This document shows, in pieces, positions 1-12,977 of a stretch of 64,000 nucleotides of DNA. The stretch lies in NCBI GenBank assembly GCA_013399855.1, contig VXAY01005274.1:375-64374 (forward strand), written 5' to 3'. Both the position numbers and the translations under genes were made by a program. The notes below the pieces were generated by a model. That model saw nothing but the letters and a program-made list of their open reading frames with translations, was not told the DNA's origin and searched no databases. Position 1 is the stretch's first letter. Each line of letters opens with the position of its first letter. The DNA is from Oxyruncus cristatus. Lineage: Eukaryota; Chordata; Aves; Passeriformes; Cotingidae.

Positions 1-3000
1 TGGCGGGTCTCGTCACCGAATGGAACAGTTGTCTCGGGGCTATTTTCCCTACAAGCCGCTGCAGGAAGGAATGCGAATCCTGACTGGTGCGTTGCAGAGG
101 CGAGTAGATGCCAAGGCTGTTGGACATGGATAATGTCACAGCCCCGGTGAGGCTCATGGTGCGTTTGAAAGTGGTTTCCCATAATGGCTCGGGAGTGGAG
201 GAGACGGTGTGGCCATGTTCGGTTCAGGCATCGGAACGTGAGCTCACCCGGCACATGACGCCGCAGCCGCCACAAAGGCAGCTCCACCAGCGACGGGTGA
301 AGGAAGGATGGGGACGGACCTGCAGCCGCCTCTGCTGTCCTCCCTGGCAGCCGAAGAGCTGTCGACTTCACATCAGCTCTGTCACAGCCTCCCTTTGCTC
401 CCTCGCTTCGGGAGGAAACTGGGGCCGCTGTAAAGCAAAACCGAACCCCTCATCCCTCCCGGTGGCGCTGACCCCTTCTATGAGGCTTCAAAAACCAGAC
501 CCCATACCAGGATCTGAACAGGTTTATTCATAGCTTAATTAGTAGCCAAAGAGGCTTTCCCTTACTGTGTCATTCTCCTGAGGCTTAGAGGAAGCCAACA
601 TACGATCAGACTTCAGGATTTTTATGTCTCCAGCACATGGCTGAAGGAGGGTTTATCTAGTGGGAATTCTTTGGCTTGATATAGTAATGGAAAGCTTTGG
701 ATACCTGGTGAGAAAATGATTGTTCGTGTTGCTTACGTGTAGCTTGAACGTGAGTGCTCGGCGTGACAGCCCCCAGAGGCAGGGGAGGTGATGCCCGGGG
801 GCATCCGTGGCTCTGCTTCTCTCCTTGGGTGTCTCACACTGTGGGGCCAAGGGATGGGTGGACCCACCGTGGGGTTGTGATGGACCTGTGGAGGCCACGT
901 CACGCTGGCAGGACGTTTCTGCTGGGGGGGATGGTGTGAGCCGGTGCTTCCAGGAGGGTGGTGTGGCCAGGATGGGGCTGAGCTCCCAGTCGTCTGACTC
1001 GCATCACTGTGTGCTGTGCGCCGTGGAAGGATGAGTTTGCCGTTGCTGCGTTCTGAAAGGCAGCTGCAACAGCTATCAAATGAAAAACGGGGCTGTAGCC
1101 GCCTGGTTGTGACCTGCTGAGAACTCGGGTTTCCCGGTTGAGAGGGATGGAGGGTTGAGATGAGCCCGCAGTGATTCTGTGACACCAGGAGGTCTGGGGA
1201 TTTTCCAACCCGAGGTTTCAGTGATACGATCCAGTCTGTCTGGTGATCTGTGGCTGTGTGCTGGCATTTTCGGAAGACCTTGTGCATCTACCAGTGAACT
1301 ATAGCAACCCCCTCCGTAGAAACGAAACAGCCGGAGGCGTTTGTGCAGGAGGTGACTGACTCGGCCGGGGTGGTCCCTGCTGTGGTGGTGGAGCGGGGGG
1401 GAAGTACGGGAGGGGCTTAATGGCTGTGTGTCAGCTGCGAATTTCTCTTCACCTCACGCTGTGCAGGACTCCTGAGTCTCCATGCAGTGGTTCTGCTAGA
1501 GGGAGGCTGAGTGCACTTTGAAATGGTAGACCTTACTAGCCGGTAAAAAATTTAGATAATTCAGTTTTATTTTTTCTACATGTGTGAAAGCAGCATATTC
1601 CTAAAACGCTGTGGCTGGTAACCCGTCTTCTGGTTAAAAAAAAAGAAAAAGATCCTTCCAAATGCTGTGCAGCAGGTGCAGACTTGCTTTGGAAATGAAG
1701 GTATCTCTGGTGTGTCAGCTGAGAGAACAAGCCGGGTTATGTAATTTGGTTTAGTGAAGTGGTGTTGTCACTTAAATAGGTCTTGTATTTTCATGCAAAT
1801 GTGGGGTGAGGATGGTATTTCACAAGTGCACACTTGAATGCCTCGTTCTTGTGCGGTTCCAAGCACTGCCGAGAAGGAACGCGGCCCCTGTGTTAATTCG
1901 ACTCGGGTCGCCAGGGAGCGTGGAGGTGCTGAGGTGCAGAGCACAACCCCGGCCGTGTCACGGGGTTCGCCGGGTGCTGGGAGCGGGGTGAGTGGGTTCC
2001 AGGGCGATGCCGGCTCAGATCTCACAGCACTGCCCCAGAACGGCAGATCTCATGTGAAAAATGTCCAGAAAATACGCTTGGTTTGTTCTACTGCATAAAT
2101 CTGTCTTCATTGGCAATTCTGCTGAGTGCCCAGACAAAAGTAGGACAAATTGAGACACTTGAATACAAACAACCATTGGAGTAGCTTCCACTTTTAGACG
2201 TGCTTGCTGGAGATGTAGGAGGGCCCTTTGTGCCCCCCTGCCCCGAGCTGGCCCGTTTCAGCAGCTGGATCCAAAATACCTGTCTCCTGAAGGCTTCGGG
2301 CTGTGGGTGTCACCTTTTGTGTGCAGCAGTGCTGTCCACCTGGCCACCTCCGAGCCCACAGTTGGGCAAATACCTCCAAATGAGGGAGGAATGGGAGGAA
2401 TGGTGTGAACACCCCTTTCCATGAGCCCTGCCCCGAGGGAGCGGCCGTGGCACCAGCGTGTGTGCTCAGCAGATTTAGGTGGGACGGGAGCTCAGTCATG
2501 GCTCAGCCCAGTGGGACAGCACCTCGTGTTGGTGTTCCATGTCTGTGCACACCTGCCCTGTTGCAGGTGACCTCTGATGGAGGAGGGATGCTGAGCACCA
2601 GGCTGGCCCGAGGGCTGTGGGTACCTCCTGGAGCAGGGGGCTCTGGTGGCAGGGCTGGGTCATGCTGGCACTGCCTGTGTCCTGTCCCCCACCTGCGAGC
2701 GTGGCCAAGACCACAGCCCTGCATGTCTCCCCTTGGGTACCTTGCTGTTGTGACAAGATTCCCCCTCCAGCTCTGTCCCTGCCCCAATGCCGTCAGATGT
2801 CCTGGTCTCCATGCAGTGAGCTCTCAGGCCTTGACCCCACGATGGCCATGGTGGGGTCTTTCACATGGAGACAGAGACATATCCCTTCCTGCTGGTGTGA
2901 TGCAACAGACAGGAACTGTTCCAGCATGTGATGGGTGCCCCGCGCCCCCCACGCCGGGGACCTGCTCTGGGGAGGCACTGGCAGGAGTCTTTGGGTGGGG

Positions 3001-3835
3001 TGTGCATTTTGGGGACCTCATTTTGGGGTGTGTGCTTTCGCTTTTAACACGGTGTCAGTGCCTCAGCCCCAGCAATGGCTGTGGATGACACAGGTGTGGC
3101 ACAGCCCTGGCACTCATAATTCCCAGCATGGCACTGGGAGGGGGAGCAGCAGCCTCGCCTGGGCTGTGTGGGAAGGTGGCCATGGCCAGGTGGTTGTGCT
3201 GTTGGAGGAGGACCCTTGGGAGTACCCATGGCCATGGTGTGGGGCTACTGTGTGGCCAGCAGGGTCCCTGGCCCCTCCAGAGGGACATTCCTGATTTCTG
3301 ATGGCTCTGCCAAGGGACCTTCTCCCCTGCAGGCATGGGGCTGACCGTGCTGGGACTGTGTGGCCTCAGAGATGTGCCATGGTCACTGGGTGGGATGGTC
3401 ATGACACGGTGCAGCCACTCCTGGCCACCCATGGCTGCTCCCTGCACCCTTTCCCCAGGCACTGGCTGATGCGCTGGCAAGTCTTTAATCTCCTGGGGGA
3501 ACATTTCCCAAAATGAATAGGTTTTGCAGTCAACCAATCTACCACTAAGCCTTCATTTCCTTTTTCTGGTTTAATCTTGTTATTCCCTCTGTAACCCCCT
3601 TGCCTCTCTGTCATTCCCATCTGTATCCCTGCCCTGCCATTGTGCTACAGGGAAGGGCCCTGAAGCCAGGACAGTTTGTGGTGAATTCTCTGTGGTATAG
3701 CAATGGCTTTTCTAAAAATCTGTGTGTAGTTCCCAGGAAAGCACCAAGTGAGGTGTTTCCCAGTGCTGGGTTAGGGTGAGAGCCATTGGGTATTTCTGTT
3801 GTCGCAAATGATGTGAGTTGCTGTTTGGAGATCAT

Positions 3836-4165
3836 CTGGATTGAGATTTAATTAATCCAGGAACCTCCATGAAGTTGTTTTATCAGATAAGTACTTTGAT
3901 TACGAAACACAGTCCTATCCTTTCTGCTTTTTATTTGTACATGTACTGTATTTAGACCTCCCTTGCTTTCCCTGAGCCTGTGCTCCCCCATGGGTGGGAA
4001 GGACCCACGGACATGTCTCCTTCTGCCTAATCCAGGATCGCTGCAGGAGCAAAGCGTAACTCAGCTGTTTGCAGTGCACTGCGTCAAAGCCGATTTGGGG
4101 ATACTTTAATCCAGAGATTAATGAGAGAATAGATGTGCCTGGGGACTCTGTAATCTAGGGATTAC
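3836..4165. promoter_or_regulatory. Cluster of TAATCC homeodomain motifs with three inverted repeats
   Basis: Four exact TAATCC/GGATTA motifs lie at 3853, 4028, 4107 and 4159. There are three inverted repeats: CTGGATT...AATCCAG (3836-3860), TTAATCCAGAGATTAA (4106-4121) and GTAATCTAGGGATTAC (4150-4165). TAATCC is the site of Lys50 (bicoid-class) homeodomain proteins such as OTX, CRX and PITX. The last two repeats share the trailing TGAGAG, so they look like a diverged 44-base duplication. A role as an enhancer of PPP2R2B is inferred. Confidence 0.45.
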
Positions 4166-5000
4166 TGAGAGGACTGGGAGCAGGTGATGATGCGACTGAC
4201 CCACCGGTGTGGGGCTGTGAAGGGCTGTGAGGAGGATGCCTGGTCACTGGTGATGGCATCTGGGGGGCTTGCATCTCTCTCCCCCTCCTCACCTCTGTGT
4301 GAGAACCAAACTGGGAGCTGCTCCCTCTCCAGCACTGGGGAAAGCTGGGTCGCTCCTAGCAGGCACCAGTAGCAATCTGGAGTGGTGTGGCCTTACAACC
4401 CAGCTTTGCCCCAGTCCCTGTTGCTGTGGGGTCCCCCTGCTCTGGGGACCAGCTGCAGGAGGTCAGAACCCAGCACTGGGTGTTCCCTTAAGCCCAAGAC
4501 CTTGAGGCATGCTGTGGGTGCTCGTATGGCAGTCCTTGGGGTGACAGGCAGGACAGCCCCATCCTCAGCTTTCCAAATGGAATTGTAGGACTTAGTAAAA
4601 TGGTCGAGGTTTACTAAATGCAGAGAGACCACCTCTGGCTCAGGATCTTCCTGAGCTAAACGTTGCAGAGGGTGGGAGAATATCAGTGGAAACGTTGTGT
4701 GGTTGCCCTCTTTGTGTGCATTGCCTGTTGTCCCTTGGAGACGGGATGCTTGGCTGCACGTGCGCCTGATCTGACCCAGCACGTCCTTGCTCCCGGGCAA
4801 GGTTCTTGTGGCTGCTTGCGTGAACAGGAGTCTGCAGGGCTCTGCCAAACCCCTGATGCCTCCTCCCCAAAAAGCTGGCGAGATCTGGTGCCTGGAAGGT
4901 CAGTAGGTGGAAGGGCTTAATGCCATGGCAGACCGGGTACTCATCAGCTTCCCTTACTCTGGGAGCTGGAGCAGAGGCAATACCCCTGCCAGCAGGTTTA

Positions 5001-5056
5001 GAGTCACAGAATCATTAAGGTTGGAAAAGACCTCCAAGATCATTAAGTCCAACCTC
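5001..5056 (-). mobile_element. CR1-like 3' tail fragment
   Basis: GAGTCACAGAATCATTAAGG, TTGGAAAAGACCTCCAAGAT and CATTAAGTCCAACC form the well-known avian CR1 3' end in reverse complement. Only about 56 bases are recognisable, and the fragment abuts a CpG-rich patch. Confidence 0.75.
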
Positions 5057-5149
5057 GCTCGGTGGTGATCGGCTGAGGGAACAAACGCTTGTGGAGGAAA
5101 CCCTTTGAGAATACAAGTCGCAGCTGCTGGGTCTCTGGAGGTGCTGCTG

Positions 5150-5500
5150 GTGCGGGCTGGTGCCTCCTCCCGTAACCGCTGTGAGAGGTGTGTGCCGGCC
5201 GGCGCGGAGCTGAGGCCCGCAGAGCCGGCACACGGAGCGCAGCCGAGGCGTGTTGACCTGGCAGGATGCTGATCCGGCAGGTTAAAAATAGCGGCTGCTT
5301 CCTCCCTGCTCCTCCCCATCTCGGCTGCGCGGCTGCGGCCGGGAGCTGGCAGCGCTCACGCCGATGTGCTGAGCAGGCACAAAGCCCCAGCTGCAGCCAG
5401 GGCTGGCTCCGGGCTCGGGCACCACGGGGAGCGTCCGGGCAGTGCTGTGTGGGCACCCACCGAGGCTCTGGGCACAGGGTACACATCAGGGGTCCGGGCA
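5150..5500. promoter_or_regulatory. CpG-rich patch in first intron, candidate intronic promoter
   Basis: CpG is dense here while surrounding intron is CpG-poor. The patch starts about 100 bases after a CR1 fragment. A short alternative first exon of PPP2R2B is possible, since the gene has several in mammals. However, the one ATG followed by a GT (5266-5281) ends in the wrong phase for the exon at 28073. Confidence 0.3.
5282..5291 (+). promoter_or_regulatory. MEF2 consensus site in a CpG-rich patch
   Basis: TTAAAAATAG fits YTAWWWWTAR exactly. It sits inside a CpG-rich stretch (about 5150-5500) that contains CCGGCCGGCGCGGAG and TGCGCGGCTGCGGCCGGG. The patch could be an intronic promoter or enhancer. 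No in-phase coding first exon was found here. Confidence 0.35.
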
Positions 5501-6720
5501 GCCACCACTGGTGGAGCTGCTACTCAGCCAGTCTGCCTGGAGCTGATGGGTAAACACCAAAAGACCTCCGGGCTTCTCATCCCAGCATCCCTGTATAGAT
5601 CTGCCATGACTCCGGGACACTCTGGGCATCCCTGGGCAGTGGCACCTGAGCTCCTCACAGCCCTCCCAAAGCCCTCATGAGTTCGGGAGCTGGCGACTGC
5701 CCTGCCCTGGAAAGGGAGGTTGGGGCAGAGTGAACCCAGGACTGGCCTGTGCCCATCCCCAGCGCTCCGGTAAAGGGTGAGATGCCAGGATGGCCACCTG
5801 CCTGAGCTCCTGGCCGCTGGAACCCAGATGTGTGGACACTGGTGCATTGTTTGTACACTGTCAGGAACACTGTGTCCAGCTCAGCACTGTGCCGTCCTCC
5901 CCAGTAAAGGCGTGATTGAGCTGTTGGAGTCAATGTCTCCATTCAGGGCAGTTCCAGTGCTGGTTGTTGTTTTCTCCTGATGCATTATGAGCCTGATTTC
6001 TTGAGGGGAAAGGGTCATCCTCCCTGGCCCAGGTCCTGGGGTGGGACAGATTGGCTGAATGGCTTATGTAGGGTTTCTGTTGTTTTGGTTTTCAGCCTTT
6101 AGCTGCTTAAGCCCTCTGCAGAGTAGCCCTTACCACAGCTCCAGCTCCACTGTTTGAGGCTCAGCTTACAGAGGGTGTTGTGGTACTCTGTGGTGCAATG
6201 TGTCCCTCGGGAAGGAGGAAGAATGCCAGACGGGTCGGGAGCTCTGTGTTGCGGCCCCGCGGGGGGCTGCAGGAGCCCAGGCAGCGGAGCTGGGGGAGAG
6301 TGGAGAGTCATTTCCAGGCGGCTGGGTATCCAGAAGGATCCTGCCTCCGTGGCAGTGCTGTTTGTCTGCATTGCACAGAACTGTTCTGCAGCCTTTTTGT
6401 TTCCTTTAAAGCCCCGTTTCCTCGCTCACTCGGGTGCCACGAGTCAGCTGTTCAGCCACGCGCGTGCAGCGTCTCTCTGAACGTCGCGCTAAGGCAGGTC
6501 CTGGGAATGGAAAGGTAACCGGAATAGAAACCAGAAACCAAAATATCCAGTTAATCTCCCGTTTCGATCTGCTCTGTCCTGCATTTCAACTGATTCCCTG
6601 GTGCGGTCGTAAAATACAACCATTATCTCAGCTTCCCCAGTATGCAAACAAATTGCTGTGATTTTCCTACCCTTGGATCAGTCCGTATCCATATTCTCTG
6701 AACAACAATAAAACGGTAAT

Positions 6721-6907
6721 GGAGATAAAGACTGTTATCTCCCTCATGTCTATTTTGTCACTGGAATAACAACTTTAAATGTTAAGAGTGCTGAGATTTA
6801 TAATGCCAAGCCTGCTCAGCAAAAATAAATCATGTTCCGTAGCGCACATTACCATTTATTGCTGCTGTGTTATCTGAAGCTAAGAGTGGGTGTTAACCCT
6901 GTGATAA
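6721..6907. promoter_or_regulatory. GATA-motif cluster including a perfect 8-base inverted repeat
   Basis: GGAGATAA at 6721-6728 and TTATCTCC at 6735-6742 are perfect inverted copies separated by six bases, giving two facing AGATAA sites. TTATCT recurs at 6870-6875 and TGATAA at 6902-6907. The stretch is in an AT-rich island within GC-rich intron. The arrangement suits paired GATA-factor binding. Function is inferred. Confidence 0.4.
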
Positions 6908-9014
6908 CATCCTCAAAGGGGATTTTAAGTAATTTTGTAGTTTAATTTAAAAATTCTGTTGGCTGCCTGGTTTGATCTGCAACTCATTTTAGTGCAGGGG
7001 GATCAAAGTGGAACCTCTCCAAATGCTGATAATGAACTCCCCAAGAACTACATCAGCAGGAGGTGCCCTGGACCCCAAAACAGCCACTGTTTCAGCTGTG
7101 ACTTCAATGAACCCAGCCCCGCAGGTGGGGCTTTCCAAATGTATTCCCTTCCGAGGTTTTGTAGACTTTGGAAGACCACTGGGTTTTCTAAGCTTCATCT
7201 TGGTGTTTTCATCCTTGATATCCAAGCTCTCAGTGACATACATGTTGATAGCAAGAGAGACGCGTCTCAGCTGTGATTTGACGTGTGACCTGAGCTGGTG
7301 TGGCTCCGCAGTCAGTGCCTTTGGGGTCTTGCCCTGCCCTGGCCCTGCCCTGGCACTCTGTCCCCTGTCAGGGATGGAGCGATGCCGTGCCGCAGCGGCA
7401 CACGATGATGGCCAGCTCCAGACCGGCGTTCCATGCCCAGTGCCAGGTGCTCCAGGTGTCCCCTGGTTGGCCCCAGCTGTGTTACAGTGGTGGTGCTGCC
7501 CCTGAAGGCCTTGGCAGAGGTTGGGGCAGCGCTTGGGCCCTGCCCATGTGCTGCTGTGTCACCAGGCAGCCCTGAAATGAGCAGGGCAGCCTTGGAGCTG
7601 AGTTACCTGCATTTCCTTGCCTTCCCTTTCTTAGCTCTGTGAGTAAAGGAGAAGTGATTGGACCCTGATGAACAGCAACTTCTCTGAGGAGTGCAGGCAT
7701 TGACCAAATACTGTGTGCCACCGCCTGACAGCCCGTTCCCGTGCCTGCCTTGGAGCAGCTGCAGCTGGTGCGTGGGGGCGAGGGATGGTTTCCCTTGCAG
7801 GCTGAGTCAGTTTTACCGAGCGAGAAGGGGAGGAGGTCAGGGCGTGCAGGGCACCAGCCCGTGCCCCTCGTGCTGTTCTCAGTGCACGCTGATGAGTCTG
7901 TCTCACCGCGGAGCTCAGACTGATGGTGCCAGATGCTGGCCAGCACTGGGGGGGGCTGTAGCTTGTTTAACACCTGGCTCCTACCCGTTAAACTCGCTCA
8001 GACGCACAGTGCCCAGCACCAAGTGTTTGTCCTTGGGCGTTCGGGGTGCAGCTCCTGCACGAACCTGCTGCCGGCAGCAGCGCCCATCTCACGCGTGGTG
8101 TTCCAGGGGCACAGGAGCCCTACGGAAGGTGCCTGGAGACCCACACACAGGTGTGCAGGTGTGAGGCTGTTCAGCCAGCATGAAAATGCCTGCGAGAAAA
8201 CCAGCTTTGCTTCTGTAGCTGCCTGAGGTGCTGTCCTGAATGTGGGGTGCATGGTGTTGCCCCTGGAGGCAGGTGAGGACCGCCGGTGACAACTCAACCA
8301 CCTACACCTGCCCCCAGGTACGGCACGTGCCTGCTGCTCCCAGTCTCACTGGAAACCTCTGTAATGGTTGGGAGGGACCCGTGCACTTCTGTTTCAGAGC
8401 AGGAAATGGGGTCTGCTGCTGGAGGTTAGATGTCAGCAGAGGTAGAGGTTGCTTTCAACCTCAGCTGGCAAGCTGTGCATGGAAACACGTGTCTCTGTGG
8501 GATCAGGGGAATGAAAGGGAGAGAATTAGAGAGGCTGTTTTGGAGAGCCCTCCCTCACAATCCCTAAATAAACTTGGCCTTAGTTGCAGCAGGCTGACAG
8601 ACCCTTAATTATAATAACAGCATGAGCAGTGTTGCTTTGTAACTGGTTCCCCACTGAAAATTTCTGGCGAGCGGGAGCCGTGTGCCAGATGTCTGCTCGT
8701 GATTGCCTCTGCTTGGGAAGATCCGTTCGGGTAACGCTCTCAGCTGGAGGATACGAGTCATGCAGGGATCCAGGGGTGCTCGGGTTGTTTGCCTGATTTC
8801 TTGGCAGAAGCCAGAATCCCATTGGAATCTTTGCAAGTGTCTCGGCAGTGATTTCTTCCACAGAGTTGCTCCGTTACAAGGCACTGGAGCGAACGGGGAC
8901 CTGCACCTCCCCCAGCAGTGACTAACTTCTGTGTTTCAGCTGAGTTTTGGTGATAGAGTCCCTCTACCATGGCCTTAGGTGGAGGCTCTGGTCTGGTCTG
9001 GGGGTTTGTGACCC

Positions 9015-9050
9015 AGCATGATTTGTGTCTCCAGCATGATTTGTGTCTCC
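9015..9050 (+). repeat. Short tandem duplication, 18-base unit
   Basis: ATGATTTGTGTCTCCAGC occurs twice back to back, with a partial third copy that has diverged (ACGTGTCTGG). Confidence 0.85.
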
Positions 9051-10954
9051 AGCACGTGTCTGGAGTCCTGCTGTGATGGGGCCCTGCCTGCCCCCGGTGA
9101 CGCCTGTGAGTCCCAGGAGCTTTGCTGGGCTGGGAAGTGGTGCTCTGAGCTGTGAGCTGTACTTCTGCTGTGCTCTTTGTGTCGAGTGGAAAGCAGCCCA
9201 GGGACTGGGTGGTGGGAGAGAGCAGGAGACACAGTCACTGTGAGGAGCCTCCGGACTGTTGCTAGCAAGTGTGTTGTGGTGATGGAGAAAACCAAATGCT
9301 GGCGGGCTGTCACTCTGCCAGCATCCTGGAGGTATCTGCTGGAAGCCCCTCTGCCACTGTACAGCTTGGTCCAAGTTTCCCTGCAGCAGAGCGTTTTGGC
9401 TGTGGATCCCATTTCATACTGTGGTTTGGCACCTCAATGTGATGTTTTCATTAGGAGTCCTGCAAAGTGCAGAAGTGAGGTGTTACTGACAGAACATTCC
9501 CAGCTATGAAAGGTGTTCAGCTTTTTTCAGCGATGGAAGTAGAGCAGCAGCATCCTTTATGAGCCACTGGGCATAAAAACAAAGCCAGAGGTCAGTGTCT
9601 GCGGCACTGACTGGTCGAGTTCACCCAAGATTGTGTTCGTGATGCTGTGCAGAGATCAGCTTGTAGTTGGGGATGTTTCTGGTGTCAGTGGAGCCAGGTT
9701 CATGTTTCCCAGGGGTCTTGAGGTGGTCAGAGTTCCCCATTGTTGCAGTACCTGACAGTGGCAACAGTCTCTGCTTCCAGGCAGGTTCAGAGATCAGCCC
9801 CAGGTGCTTGGGAATCCGTATCCGGCTGTGGCGTTGACAGGACGATAGTAACCCCTGGTTCTTATCCAGCACTCCTTCACTAGCAGGTCTCAAAGCACAT
9901 CATAAAGGAGATGGAGCTTCTTGCTAGTATTTTACAGATGTATTTGCTACTTCTTGCCTGTTAGTGCACTGCCAGGCTGGGCACGGAGCCTGCTTTGAAG
10001 CTGGAGCTGAAGTCTCCAGTGTTACCTCGTCTGCACAGGGCTCTGGGGAGGACACTGAAATGTTGTCATATTTGGACATTTGATCTAATGTAAGAACTTT
10101 CTAATTAGGATGTTTATGAATTAATCACACGTGACACTTGGTTTGCTCCCTGCTGCAAGCCTGAGATGTGTGTGAGGATATGGGGAAGTGGATCATCCTT
10201 TTTTTGGCTTTGTGTCACCCTAATGCATTATCTCCATCTGGTTGTCTCCTCCCCCCTCGTGTCCCTCAGCTGGAAGTAAGTGTGTACCAGTGGCTATTAA
10301 TAGATGAATCCTGCAACAGTCTGCTCTTGCAGATGGGATTCTCAGCTTCTGAAGCCTAAAACTCATTACAAATAAAGCAATACGCTGTGTGGTCCTTAAT
10401 ACAATTAGCCTTACTCTAAGTTAGGCTCTCGAGGCCAAATGCCACACTCGGTTTTCCATGTAAAGGTTGCCCGGGAGTGTCCTGGTCTGTAGATCCCAAC
10501 CAGCATGTCTCCCCATCACTCATGTTGCTGATTACAGACACAGCCATGGTGCTTTGTCTGTTAAATACAGGTGTAAGATCCCGTCCCCGACATCCCTGGC
10601 TGTGTGGTCCCCATGTCCTGTGTGGTTTACAGCAGCGGGACAGGAGCACTGCGGCTCTACACTTGTCTATGTTGCAGGGGGGCTTTAGCTTGCCCCTGTC
10701 CTACCATCTCCTCGAACAGCCAAAACCAGCCAAAAAGGAAGGTGCCTTCTTTGCATGAGGGTTCTCTATGTGGCGGGCAGAAGCCATCTCCCCCATTCTG
10801 ATGGGGTGTTCCACCCATGGGAGGAGGCAGAAAGGCATGTTCACAAGCATTTCGGGAACCCCCTTTCTCAAGGGTGTGAATCCAACAGCCCTTATGGCTG
10901 CAGGCAGTTGGTTGTGTCTTCACTTGCCACTGTGTGTATCTGTGTGCTTGGCTG

Positions 10955-10973
10955 CACACACACACACACACAC
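10955..10973 (+). repeat. (CA)n microsatellite
   Basis: Nine to ten CA dinucleotides in a row. Confidence 0.9.
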
Positions 10974-12977
10974 GTCACTGCAGCTCGTGAGCCTTCCGCG
11001 TGCTTGGCTTGGAGTCATGATTCTTGCCCTTTGCCTTCATTCAGCCCTGCCCTTTCCTGGCTCCCCGTCTTCTTGTGGGTCAGGTGGGTCCAGCCATGGA
11101 CCTGCAAATGGGGGAGCAGTAGGAGAGCAGTGCAGGGTGAGCTGGAGAGACTCTTCGCAGAACTGCCAGAACTGCGCGTTTGTATGATTTCCCCTTGCCA
11201 GGGACCCATGCAGAGAGACTTTGGAGTCCTATTCTTAAAGTCTTTGTTTCTTTACTTGAGAGAGTGCTCTGCTTTCTCTTGAGAAAGGAACCTGTGAGGC
11301 TGTTTTGAGATTCATTGTACTGCTCCTTGTGCTTTCTGGAGGGGCGCACCTCTGTAGGGATGCTCACGTTCCCATGCACAGGAGGCGTCTGTCCCTGTTG
11401 GGCTGGGGGTCCTGCCCTGTCTTGGCACTTGCTGAGGATGGGCAAAGCATCTTGCCTGATGTCTTCAGTGTGTTTATAGACCATGGCTTGGCCTTGAGGA
11501 GTGATCACAGTGGTGAGCGTGGCCAGTGCCAGGGCTCCTCTCCAAACGGGGGCACTGCAGCGCCGGCTCTGCTTTGCAGCGTGTTGTCCCACAGTGATGG
11601 TGCAGCCAGGCTGAGGAATACGTGGTTTTCACTTTTCTCTCTGGGAATGATTGTCCTGACTCCAGACAGGTGCTGTGCCTTGTTTGGAGCTACTGCCATG
11701 CAGCTCAATTCCTGCCTTGGGGAGCACTTTGTTCTTGCTCTCCTGAGAGCTGCTGCCTCACCAAGCTTCCTTCTTTCCTTGCAATCTGTTTCTGACAACG
11801 TGTGAAGTTATTGACGAGGTGATGAAAATCAGTGGACTAGGGTTTGCCAGAAAATGGCTTTTTTTCCTCTACATATGCAGTCTCAGGCCTTCCAATGAAA
11901 CCACCCCCCTGTAAAACCCGGGTATGGCTGCCTGGATGGTGGTCTCATGGCCCGTGGGTTCAGTGGTGCTTTCTCAGTGCATGTGCAGGCCTGGGAAGAG
12001 ATGCAGGGGGTAATTAGGAGTAGAAATATGTCCCGTGGTATCGTCCATGCGAGCTGTCCCCCCGCTGGGTGCTGGGTACACAGAGCAGCGTGTTCCCGCC
12101 ATCGCGCCGGCTGCCTCCCGAGTGAGCGCTAACAGGCAGCTTGCCTGGGTTGTCGGATTTAGCCTTTGTTATGTCCTTGGCAGTGCTATTTGGAGGCTGG
12201 GAGGCTATTTTAGGTGTATTTAATTACAGTTTTTTCTTGCTTAGCGAATAGCTGCTGGTACAGTTATTAACCTGTAGTGAAAAGCATTGCAGCAGATGGG
12301 AAGTATTCGAGGCAATCTTTTGTCCCATCCTCCTCCAAATGACAAGGAAAACAATGCATTTATCGGAAAGTGCAGTTTTCTGGCTAGCAGGGTTTGCAAG
12401 CAGTTGTCTGTGTGTGTTTCTTTTACTTTCCAAAAGCCATTGATTTTTGCAGTGTTGCAATTAGAAAACAAGAAGCCTATAAACCAGTGTATTCCTGTGT
12501 TTTAAAATGTACTTTCAGTCTCCTGCTGTCTTTTTATTGGTTTCCCCCTTCCCGGCCCTGCTGAATGTTGCTTGAGTCAGCATGTTGTAATTGGCCTGTG
12601 GAGATCCAGGTCTGGTTGGTGTCACTTAAAACCCAAATGGCTTTGCTACAATTTCACTGTTCCCGGGGTTCCTGTGCGGGAGCAAAGGCTCCCACTCCTG
12701 AGCAGCTTGTACTGCTGCTGTATTGACTGGGAGCACTCTGCTAATCGCTTCCTGTAATTAAATTCTTCGCTAGGAATAAAGTTAATCTTCTCAGAGCATA
12801 TAGAACCTGACCCGCAGCCTGAGCAGGCAGAAACACTGTTGTTTATAGACACCTTTTAGCCAAGTGTAAAGGGCCCGTTCCCAAAGCAGAAGCAATTAGG
12901 ATCATTAGATATTCCTTGTCCTGAGCTAGGGATATATAATAATAAACTGTAAGTGATACATCAGCTTTCTGCTGAAG

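Noticed and set aside
2405..3088. 227-codon plus-strand frame
   Set aside because: Low-complexity GC-rich composition rich in Pro, Cys, Trp and Gly. It has no family signature and overlaps equally open frames on the other strand.
5266..5281. ATG followed by a possible GT donor, as an alternative PPP2R2B first exon
   Set aside because: The frame ends in phase 0 while the exon at 28073 needs one extra base. The donor gttaaa is also poor.
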